Shown: positions 17,457-24,826 of the stretch, piece after piece
How positions within the stretch are numbered: the first letter of the stretch is position 1
Layout: the number at the start of each line of letters is the position of its first letter
Assembly: GCF_000353285.1 (NCBI RefSeq)
Contig: NZ_KB731324.1
Location: forward strand, 2,188,577-2,252,576
Direction of reading: 5' to 3'
DNA length: 64,000 nucleotides
Origin: Leptolyngbya boryana PCC 6306
GTDB taxonomy: Bacteria > Cyanobacteriota > Cyanobacteriia > Leptolyngbyales > Leptolyngbyaceae
The notes under the pieces: generated by a model
Told to the model about the DNA's origin: nothing
Database searches by the model: none
What the model saw: only the letters and a program-made list of their open reading frames with translations
Position numbers and translations under genes: made by a program

Positions 17457-17854
17457 CTAAACAGGTAAGGATGCGTTGTAGTGATGAATGAAGTACCAGA
17501 TCGCTCCAATGTGATTGTCCACCTTCTTGGATTGGAGAAAGACAAGGTTTTTCGCACCAGTCGAGAGATTCTTTGGCGCAGGGTGCAGTTGAATCGTTCA
17601 ATCCGATTGGTCAAACCACTCTCCTTGCCAACTGCCCGATGCCGTTGACTGGGTAAGACTGCTGCATACGCTGCCCAGAAGTCGGTATAGCAGATGGCAC
17701 ATTGTCGGTAGACTGGCGGCAAAGATTGCCACAAGGCTTTAGCTCCCGCTTCTGAACGGTTTCCGATATGCACCCCCACAATTTCCCGTGTCTTTGCATC
17801 TATCGCTAACCAAACCCACTGCTTGTTTCCTTTGTGGTCAACGAACGACCACAA
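17457..17854 (-). pseudogene. insB: IS1 transposase InsB, C-terminally frameshifted
   Basis: Catalytic part of the IS1-type DDE transposase: LTIQCDELWSFVDHKGNKQW, CYTDFWAAYAAVL and GLTNRIERFNCTLRQRISRLVRKTLSFS are all present. After TLSFS the frame is lost: the minus strand reads TCCAATCCAAGAAGG, a tandem duplication of TCCAA, and the normal ending (KKVDNHIGAIWYFIHHYNAS then stop at 17457-17459) continues in another frame. The broken frame would instead read out of the IS to 17402. The C-terminal 20 or so residues, with conserved aromatic residues, would be wrong, so the copy is probably inactive. Confidence 0.85.
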
Positions 17855-17871
17855 CTCGTCGCACTGGATCG

Positions 17872-18171
17872 TTAATCGCCCCTTTTTTTAGCGCTCACGC
17901 TCACCCGTCGTGGCACAGCAGCATATTTGGCGTTCACGTAGCGTTGCAGCCATAACTCAGACACCCCGGTGACTCTCGCAATTCCTGCCAATGACAACCG
18001 CTCTAACAGCAACTTATCAATCAAGTCTTTAGTCGCTTGATTGATAAGTTTGTTCTGCGGGTCTTGCACGAACTGTCGTCCACAGTCCCGACAGCGATAG
18101 TTCTGTTTGCCGTTATGGATTCTGCCATTTTTGACGACGTGTTTTGACTCGCAACTGGGACAAGAAAGCAT
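17872..18171 (-). CDS. insA: IS1 InsA zinc-ribbon/HTH protein
   Basis: A 99-residue InsA: an N-terminal zinc ribbon CPSC...NYRCRDCGRQF (Cys at residues 4, 7, 27 and 30) and an HTH (LSLAGIARVTGVSELWLQRYV). It binds the terminal repeats and represses transcription; fused to InsB it forms the transposase. The minus-strand run of seven A at 17889-17883 near its end is the programmed -1 slippage site, which joins ...SAKKK to GRLTIQCDELW of InsB. Confidence 0.93.
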   Translation of the reverse strand: MLSCPSCESKHVVKNGRIHNGKQNYRCRDCGRQFVQDPQNKLINQATKDLIDKLLLERLSLAGIARVTGVSELWLQRYVNAKYAAVPRRVSVSAKKRGD

Positions 18172-18235
18172 GACTGCGACACCAGGAAAACCTAAACATC
18201 GGTTTTCATTTTATCCTTACCTGTTTAGGACTACC

Positions 18236-18264
18236 AAACCTCTCTAGAACTGAATCTAGAGAGG
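18236..18264 (-). terminator. Terminator split by the IS1 insertion
   Basis: CCTCTCTAGA (18239-18248) and TCTAGAGAGG (18255-18264) form a perfect 10-bp stem with a 6-base loop. Before IS1 arrived the leftward transcript would have ended in six U. The IS landed in this T-tract, leaving only three T next to the stem; the full tract with half a stem is at 17439-17449. It would have ended a leftward transcript from the 18.3-19.1 kb side. Confidence 0.7.
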
Positions 18265-18867
18265 CTTTGCTGAGGATTTCCCGATAAGTACAACGCAATG
18301 CCCAATACTAAAAACTTACTGCGCTTAGTTCTTACTCAAGACTAATGATTAAAATTAATGATTGAACTTGAACAAGGAAAAGAAGCACTTGAATCAACCG
18401 AGTAAGACAAGTTACTAGCTATTTATACTAAACGCAAAAGTAAACGCCATTAATTCACTTCCTGGAACATGTTAATAGGGATTCAGAACATGATGAGAGA
18501 GTATGTGTAAGAACTCCTCTGAATGCCCTCACACTAACAATTAGATATCAATCAGTATATTGTAGTATCCCTTGGGTTCTACGTTCTCTGATCAGTAACG
18601 CATACCTTTTTCCACAGATTGTCAAAGTTCTTCCAAGAACATCTTTGACAATCTGTGAATTTTGAGATGAATGAGACTCATTATGAGACTTTTACTTCAC
18701 CAAGAATGATCTGTAAGGATGTCTGAAAGGGCTAAGAGTTTAGATATATCTTAAGTACTGAGAGGGGGTTAGAAGGGCAGATTTTAGGGTACTGACGTAC
18801 TGAGAGGGAATGAAAAAAGGAGCAAGAATAAATCTCACTCCTTCCAGTTCAGAAAATGCGATCTCGC
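18265..18867. other. Gene-free stretch of the element
   Basis: No coding frame seen. It contains the long hairpin at 18613-18657, a CTAATGATTA motif at 18342, and three copies of GTACTGA (18755, 18788, 18797), two extended to GTACTGAGAGGG. Confidence 0.5.
18613..18657. repeat. Perfect 15-bp inverted repeat with nested hairpin
   Basis: CACAGATTGTCAAAG (18613-18627) is perfectly complementary to CTTTGACAATCTGTG (18643-18657); the 15-base loop itself contains TTCTT-CC-AAGAA. There is no T-tract, so it is not an ordinary terminator. In this element it could be a replication or transfer origin structure, or a structured RNA. Confidence 0.7.
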
Positions 18868-19123
18868 TTAGCTGGCAGTCGGAACTTTTTGAGGCAACCC
18901 AGTAGCTACATGAATCGCCATTTCATCGTTAGGGCATGACTCGTACAGCTTCATTACCTCATCTAAGCGATACTCAGAGTCAATCGACTGATTCGGGTCA
19001 TGCTGTTCATCTCTCAACAGAACAAACAGTTTCAAGCCTGTCTCAGCTTCGATATAGCAGAGAAAGATCAGGTGTTCTAGGGAGAGACAAGAATACTTAG
19101 AACCGACTTCCTAGAATTGGCAT
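18868..19123 (-). pseudogene. Frameshifted remnant of a small protein gene
   Basis: The minus strand shows protein-like sequence: CLSLEHLIFLCYIEAETG, then LKLFVLLRDEQHDPNQS and DEVMKLYESCPNDEMAIHVA, with a stop at 18870-18868. This frame has no plausible start. An ATG at 19123 (MPILGS) leads into it if one extra C is removed near 19105. The likely original product was about 85 residues of unknown function. Its start region coincides with an inverted copy of the TTATGCCAATT arm motif. Confidence 0.5.
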
Positions 19124-19137
19124 AAAGTTAGAGAGAT

Positions 19138-19215
19138 TTATGCCAATTTCCTAGATTCTCTACAGACCTCAGCCGATAGGAACTTTCTCTGTTTATGCCA
19201 ATTTTATGCCAATTT
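19138..19215. repeat. Right arm-type repeats (three TTATGCCAATTT)
   Basis: TTATGCCAATTT at 19138, 19193 and 19204, plus an inverted copy near 19116-19127. The 19193-19215 pair is identical over 23 bp to 8448-8470, with the same 11-bp step. It lies 113 bp inside attR. Likely integrase or directionality-factor sites (inferred). Confidence 0.72.
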
Positions 19216-19327
19216 TTTCCTAAATTTACCTAGGTTTTGGTTCAAAAGTACTGAAAATGAAGGAATAGAAAAAATAGAGAAAATAGCCGGAAGCTCCTGA
19301 CATTAGTAGACTTTCAGCTATGCTTTC

Positions 19328-19377
19328 TAAAGCCCGTGACGAGGATTGAACTCGTGACCTCACCCTTACCAAGGGTG
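19328..19377. repeat. attR: 50-bp repeat inside tRNA-Thr
   Basis: Right copy of the att repeat. It begins at the anticodon stem of tRNA-Thr and runs past its 3' end, so the element supplies the 3' half that keeps the tRNA gene functional. Confidence 0.93.
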
Positions 19378-19402
19378 TGCTCTACCACTGAGCCACACGG
19401 GC
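19331..19402 (-). tRNA. tRNA-Thr (anticodon GGU)
   Basis: A complete cloverleaf on the minus strand: acceptor GCCCGTG/CACGGGC, D arm GCTC-AGTGGTA-GAGC, anticodon arm CACCC-TTGGTAA-GGGTG with anticodon GGT, T arm ACGAG-TTCAATC-CTCGT. CCA is not encoded. It is the integration target of the element. Confidence 0.97.
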
Positions 19403-19412
19403 AAAATGTGAA

Positions 19413-19494
19413 TGGGCCGAGCTGGATTTGAACCAGCGTAGGCGTAGCCAGCGGATTTACAGTCCGCCCCCATTAACCACTCGGGCATCGACCC
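19413..19494 (-). tRNA. tRNA-Tyr (anticodon GUA)
   Basis: A class II tRNA with a long variable arm: acceptor GGGTCGA/TCGGCCC, anticodon loop CTGTAAA with GTA, T arm with GGTTCAAATCC. It lies 10 bp from tRNA-Thr on the same strand, so they are probably cotranscribed, Tyr first. Confidence 0.96.
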
Positions 19495-19551
19495 TTGTCA
19501 TTCACAAGAATTTATCTTAGCACAGGTTCTTGAGGAAAGCTACATAAAAAC

Positions 19552-21078
19552 TTAGTTTTTTTGGTGAGCAGCGATCGACGGGATTAAAAACTGGGTCAAG
19601 GTATGGGCATCAACACCAAGCTCCGTCCGGGTTTCAACGGCAAGAATCCCCGCTTGAGCATGCCACCACGCAGCAGTTTGAGTCATATCGAGAAGCGAAA
19701 TTTGGCTCTGGGCGGCGATCTGTTGAGCCAATAATCCGCCCAATAAGCCCGTGAGCACATCCCCACTGCCGCCGCGTGCAAGCGCCGGAGTACTTTCTGG
19801 ATTAATTCTTAGTTCTCCTTCAGGATTGGCGATCGCAATTCTTGCTCCTTTCAACAACACGATCGCTGTCGTTGCTGCTGCCGCTGCTCGAACTGCTGTA
19901 GCCCGACAGGTTAAATCAGCATTCGGAAATAATCGCTTGAATTCTCCTAGGTGCGGGGTCAAAATCGTCGCAGCTTGACGGGTTTTGAGCGTTTCTGCAC
20001 CCAGTTTTGCCAGCGCATTCAGTCCATCTGCATCTAAAACTAAAGGTCGATCGCTGTCTAAAACTTGTCGCACAATGTCAGCCGCTTCTAACGTTAGACC
20101 CGGCCCACAGGCGATCGCATCAAAGGCAGTGAGATCGAGATCAAGCTGCGCGATCGCACCAGACTCAGTTTCAGGACAACCGATAACGAGAGCTTCTGGC
20201 AGGTGAGAAGACAGCATCGGCTTGAGAGAATTCGGAACCGCGATCGAGAGCATTCCTACCCCGCTGGCTCGTCCACCTAATCCAGTCAATAACGCTCCTC
20301 CTGCATATCGCTCTGAACCGCAAATCAGTAAGAGATGACCCATTTTGTATTTATGGGTCGAAGCGGGACGTTCTAGCGGCAACGCAGACATTGCCCACGT
20401 TGAAGTCACGCGCTGATTTTGGGGAGATTCGCCCAAAATCGCGAAAATATCAGCCAGCGGAATATCGAAATCAATTAACTCCGCTTTGCCAACGAATTCA
20501 AGGGCAGGTTCTTGCAGTAAGCCGAGTTTCCATAAGCCAAGGCAAAGCGTGTGCGTCGCTCGAATTGCGGTTCCTAAGGCTCGACCTGTATCAGTCTCTA
20601 ATCCAGACGGGAGATCAATACTAATCAAGGGGATCTGCCAGGTATTCACTTGATGAATGAGAGACAGAATTGGATCTTCGATCTCTCGCGTTAATCCGAA
20701 TCCAAACAAGCCATCAATGATCAAATCGCATGATTGCAAATCCTCAACACAAGGAATTCCTAGAGACTTTGCATATTGAAGATGGGTTGCAGTCAAATCC
20801 TTGAAGCGAGAGAAGGGACTGAAAACCTGAACTTCATATCCGCGAAAATGGAGTTCCCGCGCCACTACGAGAGCATCTCCGCCATTATGACCGGAGCCGA
20901 CGAGAATGCCCACCTTACATGCTGGATACAGTTGAACAATACGATCGCTCAACTTTCCTGCGACTTTCTCCATCAGTGCCGCAACGGGCATTCCAGCCTC
21001 AAAAATGCGATGCTCGATCGATCTCATCTGATCAGCCGTTACCAGAATCCGGGAAAGGTGTTCTAATCTGGAATTCAC
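19552..21078 (-). CDS. nnr: Bifunctional NAD(P)H-hydrate epimerase/dehydratase
   Basis: Metabolite-repair enzyme of 508 residues. The N-terminal YjeF/NnrE epimerase domain (residues about 10-215) contains VGSGHNGGDALVVARELHFRG and IDGLFGFG. The C-terminal ribokinase-like NnrD dehydratase domain (about 230-500) contains the HKYKMGHLLLICGSERYAGGA, ACGPGL, LDADGLNAL, TPHLGEFKRLF and ARGGSGDVLTG motifs. Together they convert damaged S/R-NAD(P)HX back to NAD(P)H. It is followed by the two tRNA genes on the same strand. Confidence 0.95.
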   Translation of the reverse strand: MNSRLEHLSRILVTADQMRSIEHRIFEAGMPVAALMEKVAGKLSDRIVQLYPACKVGILVGSGHNGGDALVVARELHFRGYEVQVFSPFSRFKDLTATHLQYAKSLGIPCVEDLQSCDLIIDGLFGFGLTREIEDPILSLIHQVNTWQIPLISIDLPSGLETDTGRALGTAIRATHTLCLGLWKLGLLQEPALEFVGKAELIDFDIPLADIFAILGESPQNQRVTSTWAMSALPLERPASTHKYKMGHLLLICGSERYAGGALLTGLGGRASGVGMLSIAVPNSLKPMLSSHLPEALVIGCPETESGAIAQLDLDLTAFDAIACGPGLTLEAADIVRQVLDSDRPLVLDADGLNALAKLGAETLKTRQAATILTPHLGEFKRLFPNADLTCRATAVRAAAAATTAIVLLKGARIAIANPEGELRINPESTPALARGGSGDVLTGLLGGLLAQQIAAQSQISLLDMTQTAAWWHAQAGILAVETRTELGVDAHTLTQFLIPSIAAHQKN

Positions 21079-21111
21079 GATCGCCCTGCCAATAACCGCA
21101 CCTACAGCCTA

Positions 21112-21264
21112 TCAAGAACTCTTCCCGGGTTCCATCAGCCGCAGATACAGAAATGTTGCAAAAAAGAAGAACGGCACAAAAAACCATTCTGGAGAATTGC
21201 GGTACACCCAAATCATCAGGATAAGCCAGCAAATCAAGCTCGTAATGGCGAGAAGCTCACGCAT
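21112..21264 (-). CDS. Small two-helix membrane protein, 50 aa
   Basis: A 50-residue frame, MRELLAITSLICWLILMIWV and so on, with a second hydrophobic stretch WFFVPFFFFATFLYL and a polar end GKSS. It lies 33 bp upstream of nnr on the same strand and is likely cotranscribed. No family is recognised, but the Trp/Phe-rich two-helix pattern is characteristic of real small membrane proteins. Confidence 0.6.
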   Translation of the reverse strand: MRELLAITSLICWLILMIWVYRNSPEWFFVPFFFFATFLYLRLMEPGKSS

Positions 21265-21550
21265 AGAATACCTCGGTGATTTCCAGGGGATTGTTTTACA
21301 TATTTCAGCAGTCTCACCGAAACTTCAGGCAGATCAGCAGAAGAAGTTGATTAAGATTCCGTGAAGATGGGCAAAATCTCGCATTCATTGCCCTCTACGG
21401 CTTTGAGTCGAGACTACTGAACTCCGTAGAAACGCACATCTAACAGAAGAAAGATCTTATAGGTACGGACTCCCCCAAATCACACATGTCTCTAAAGCAG
21501 AATCGCTTCGCTACAATAAACGAAAACGAACCCTGCGCGAGGCTTGCTTG

Positions 21551-23023
21551 ATGCAATCACCGACTCTTTTAATTTCTAAAGAGCTACCTAGCTTGACTTA
21601 TACTTATGCTCCTGATCGATTTGATGAATCATGGGAAGCTCCATTGTCGATTCTGCTTGGACTCGGACGGGCAGCGGGGGCAGATTTTATTGAATTTTTC
21701 TTAGAGCGCGTCAACTACATTAGCTGCATGGCAGAAGATGATGCGATTACGAGCATTGCGCCTCGATTGGCAACAGGGGCAGGCGTGCGGGTGTTTCGAG
21801 GCAAGGCAGACTGTTACGTTTCGACGAATGATTTGTCGTTTAACGGGCTGAAGGCTGCCTTGGAAAAAGGCTTATCGATTATGGGCTTGCATTTGCCCGC
21901 ACCCAATTCGTTTGTGCCTGAAATTCACTTAGAAATTCTGCGCGATTACGCCACTAAGAAAGGCAAAGAAGCTTGGCTCGGGCAGTCTAGTTCGATGCGG
22001 GAAATGGGCGATGTTTTATTGGCAGCGAATGGAGCGCTTTCTCAGAAGGCGAGTCACATTCAGTCGCGCCGCGCCGTGTATTTCCGCGACTGGCAAGAAG
22101 TGTTAGTAGCGGCAAGTGATGGAACTTTTGCGCGCGATATTCGCTTGACGCAATCTGTCGGATATAGCTTGCTCTGTGCAGACGGTACGAATCGATCGTC
22201 GATCAGTAAGCGGGTTGGCGGAACGAGTGCACCTGATTTTCTCAGAACGTGGAATTACGCGCATGACGCAGAAGAAGTGGCAGAATCGGCGGCGAAAATG
22301 CTGTACGCCGATTATGTCGAATCGGGAACTTACCCGATCGTCATGGCAAACGAGTTTGGTGGGGTAATTTTCCACGAAGCTTGTGGTCACTTGCTCGAAA
22401 CAACGCAGATTGAGCGTAAGACGACTCCGTTTGCCGAGAAGAAAGGCGAGAAAATCGCGCACGAAAATCTCACGGCATGGGATGAAGGGATTACCTCGGA
22501 TGCATTTGGCACGATCGATATGGATGACGAGGGAATGCCTGCTCAACGCACTTTGCTGATTGAAAATGGCATTTTGAAGAATTTCATTTCCGATCGCGCT
22601 GGCTTTATGAGAACCGGACATCCGAGAACAGGAAGTGGTCGTCGTCAAGGGTATACCTTTGCAGCAGCAAGCCGGATGCGGAATACGTATATTGCTCCCG
22701 GTGAGTATGAGATCGATGACTTGTTCGCGTCGATCGAGAAAGGAATCTATTGCAAAAAAATGGGCGGCGGCAGTGTCGGTGCGACCGGACAATTTAACTT
22801 TGCCGTAGATGAAGCTTATCTGATTGAAAACGGGAAAGTGACGAAGCCATTGAAGGGCGCGACCTTAATCGGGGAAGCAACTGAGATTATGGATAAGATC
22901 TCGATGTGTTCCAAGGATTTGGGGCTGGCAGCAGGATTCTGTGGATCGGTCAGTGGCAGCGTTTATGTCACGGTTGGACAGCCGCATTTGAAGGTGGATT
23001 CGATTACGGTTGGCGGACGATAG
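21551..23023 (+). CDS. tldD: TldD metalloprotease subunit
   Basis: Catalytic subunit of the TldD/TldE metalloprotease, which cleaves modified or unfolded peptides. The 490-residue protein has the zinc motif HEACGH at about residues 275-280, within the family stretch [16 protein letters not shown], and the C-terminal [10 protein letters not shown] and [10 protein letters not shown] segments. I chose ATG 21551; a TTG directly before it adds one residue. It is followed after 162 bp by tldE on the same strand, so the heterodimer is encoded together. Confidence 0.94.
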   Translation: MQSPTLLISKELPSLTYTYAPDRFDESWEAPLSILLGLGRAAGADFIEFFLERVNYISCMAEDDAITSIAPRLATGAGVRVFRGKADCYVSTNDLSFNGLKAALEKGLSIMGLHLPAPNSFVPEIHLEILRDYATKKGKEAWLGQSSSMREMGDVLLAANGALSQKASHIQSRRAVYFRDWQEVLVAASDGTFARDIRLTQSVGYSLLCADGTNRSSISKRVGGTSAPDFLRTWNYAHDAEEVAESAAKMLYADYVESGTYPIVMANEFGGVIFHEACGHLLETTQIERKTTPFAEKKGEKIAHENLTAWDEGITSDAFGTIDMDDEGMPAQRTLLIENGILKNFISDRAGFMRTGHPRTGSGRRQGYTFAAASRMRNTYIAPGEYEIDDLFASIEKGIYCKKMGGGSVGATGQFNFAVDEAYLIENGKVTKPLKGATLIGEATEIMDKISMCSKDLGLAAGFCGSVSGSVYVTVGQPHLKVDSITVGGR

Positions 23024-23185
23024 TTCGAGGTTTGTTGGTTTCGTTGCAGTAGGATCGCTGTTTGTTCAATCCTTTAGGTTTGGGGACGTTGAAGACCTTC
23101 AGGAATGTTCAGGGGTGAAACTGCTGACAACGAAGCGGAAACCATCGAATTCTCGTAAAGTGAGACATCTTGGAGCAAAGAGAAT

Positions 23186-24526
23186 ATGGCGAAAGTTCAG
23201 GAAATTGCGGCAGCAGCACAGAATGCTGCTCAGAAACTTGGGATTGAGAAGTTTGATATTTTTGGATCTGCGATCGACGAAACGAGTGTGCAAGTCGATC
23301 AGGGTGAACCCCAACAAATGAAGGCGTCTCAGCGCTCAGGTGTAACGGTACGAGTGTGGAATGAAGACAATAGCGTTGGCGTAACTTCCACGACCGATGT
23401 TGATCCGATTGGATTAGAACTCGCACTCAAAACGGCGAAAGAAGCGAGTTACTTTGGCGTGAAAGAGAATGCGCCAGATTTTAGCCCAGAAGCAACTTCA
23501 GCGATCGCTGAAGTCAAGCAAGAACATCTTCCGCAAGCTGCGGTTTCACAGTTACTAGAGACTCTGATTCAGGCAGAAAAACAACTCTTAGCAGCACATC
23601 CTGCGATTGTTGGTGTTCCTTACAACGGATTAGCTCAGCGAGATATCGATCGTTTTTATCTCAACAGTCAGGGTGCTTTACGGCATGAGGCACATTCTTA
23701 TGCGTCAGTTTACTTGTACACCAAGACGGAAGAAGAAGGAAGAAAGCCTCGCAGTGCAGGCGCATTTCGGGTCAGTCCTGGTGTTGAAAAGCTCGACATT
23801 GAAGGCTGTTTGAAGGAAGCAGCCGAGAAAACCATCAGTCATCTGAACTACGACAAAGTCAAGACGGGAAAATACCGGGTTGTCTTTTCGCCGGAAGCGT
23901 TTCTAGGTCTGATTGGTGCGTTTTCTAATATGTTCAATGCTCAAAGCATTTTGGATAAGCAGAGCCTTTCGACTGAGGAATCTTTGGGAAGCACGATCGC
24001 ATCTCCTCTGTTGTGTTTAGATGACAACGTGCTGCATCCAGACAACATTGGTGCGGAAGCATTTGATGGAGAAGGGACTCCCACTCGTCCAGTTTCTTTG
24101 ATCAAAAACGGTGTGCTTTCTAGCTTCTTGCATAGTGCTGGAACGGCGAAACGCATGAATGTACAACCGACTGGACATGCCAACATGGGTGCGAAGGTCA
24201 CGGTGAGTCCTCACTTTTTCCATGTGTATGCAGGAGAACCTGCGGCACAGGAATACAGTTTGGACGATGCAGACAACGTGATTTTGATCGATGATTTGAG
24301 CGCGCTTCATGCAGGTGTGCAGGCGCTGCAAGGCTCATTCTCGCTGCCTTTTGATGGGTGGTTGATTGAGAATGGCAAGCGCACAAGTATTGAATCGGCA
24401 ACCGTTGCAGGTGACATTCGAGAAGTGTTGAAGTCGATTATCTATGTGGAGAAAGAAACGGAATTCACTGGCTCAGGGGTTGCGCCTAGAGTTTGGGTAG
24501 ACGAACTCTCGATTACAGGAGAGTAA
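23186..24526 (+). CDS. tldE: TldE/PmbA metalloprotease subunit
   Basis: Non-catalytic partner of TldD, 446 residues. It has the PmbA/TldE pattern: GVTVRVWNEDNSVGVTSTTD near the N-terminus, and YRVVFSPEAFLGLIGAFSNM, FDGEGTPTRPVSLIKNG and LSSFLHSAGTAKRMN in the middle, without the HExxxH metal motif. A GGAGCAAAGAG stretch just before the ATG supports the start. Role known from the TldD/E family. Confidence 0.93.
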   Translation: MAKVQEIAAAAQNAAQKLGIEKFDIFGSAIDETSVQVDQGEPQQMKASQRSGVTVRVWNEDNSVGVTSTTDVDPIGLELALKTAKEASYFGVKENAPDFSPEATSAIAEVKQEHLPQAAVSQLLETLIQAEKQLLAAHPAIVGVPYNGLAQRDIDRFYLNSQGALRHEAHSYASVYLYTKTEEEGRKPRSAGAFRVSPGVEKLDIEGCLKEAAEKTISHLNYDKVKTGKYRVVFSPEAFLGLIGAFSNMFNAQSILDKQSLSTEESLGSTIASPLLCLDDNVLHPDNIGAEAFDGEGTPTRPVSLIKNGVLSSFLHSAGTAKRMNVQPTGHANMGAKVTVSPHFFHVYAGEPAAQEYSLDDADNVILIDDLSALHAGVQALQGSFSLPFDGWLIENGKRTSIESATVAGDIREVLKSIIYVEKETEFTGSGVAPRVWVDELSITGE

Positions 24527-24606
24527 AGTGAAGTCTCGCGAACGGAGCCTTGGCGAATAGATTTCGCAGCAATAGGACAAAGCGCGTCGTCGTGCAGGAA
24601 TAGCTA

Positions 24607-24650
24607 TACAAACGGAACGAGCCAGTCATTGCTGGCTCGTTCCGTTTGTA
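24607..24650. terminator. Perfect 19-bp stem-loop after tldE
   Basis: TACAAACGGAACGAGCCAG (24607-24625) pairs perfectly with the complement ending at 24650, with a 6-base loop. There is no T-tract, so its role as terminator is inferred from position 80 bp after tldE. The surrounding 24527-24826 has no gene. Confidence 0.55.
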
Positions 24651-24826
24651 GTCTAAGCCAATCAGTCCAAGCTAATCAGCAAGCAATTGTTGTGATCAAT
24701 TTTTAAGACTAAGACGCTCTGTCTTTTGACAGCAGACTGGAAAAACCTCTATACAGATGATTGTCAGTGCCGCTTAAGTTCAAAGCCTGAAAGGCTGCTT
24801 AACTATGGCTTAGTCTCATAATTCTA

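Larger units (their letters stand above)
17450..18235 (-). mobile_element. IS1-family insertion sequence, 786 bp
   Basis: Bounded by a perfect 23-bp inverted repeat beginning GGTAGTCCTAAACAGG (17450-17472 and 18213-18235) and an 8-bp target duplication AAACCTCT (17442-17449 and 18236-18243). It holds insA and insB overlapping through an A7 slippery site. Intact ends and duplication show a fairly recent insertion, although insB is frameshifted. Confidence 0.95.
8354..19377. mobile_element. Integrative element in tRNA-Thr (about 11 kb)
   Basis: The element lies between two perfect 50-bp direct repeats, at 8354-8403 and 19328-19377. The right copy is part of an intact tRNA-Thr gene; the left copy is an orphan 3' fragment of that tRNA. 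A tyrosine integrase starts 113 bp inside the left repeat, and a 23-bp block made of two overlapping TTATGCCAATTT units recurs inside both ends. The interior is visibly more AT-rich than the flanks and I found no full GCGATCGC octamer in it, although that octamer is frequent outside. The excised circle would be 10,974 bp. I see no phage structural or conjugation genes, so transfer would need help from elsewhere. Confidence 0.93.

Noticed and set aside
22103-22792. A 229-codon minus-strand frame
   Set aside because: It is antisense to the clear TldD coding sequence and has no family features.
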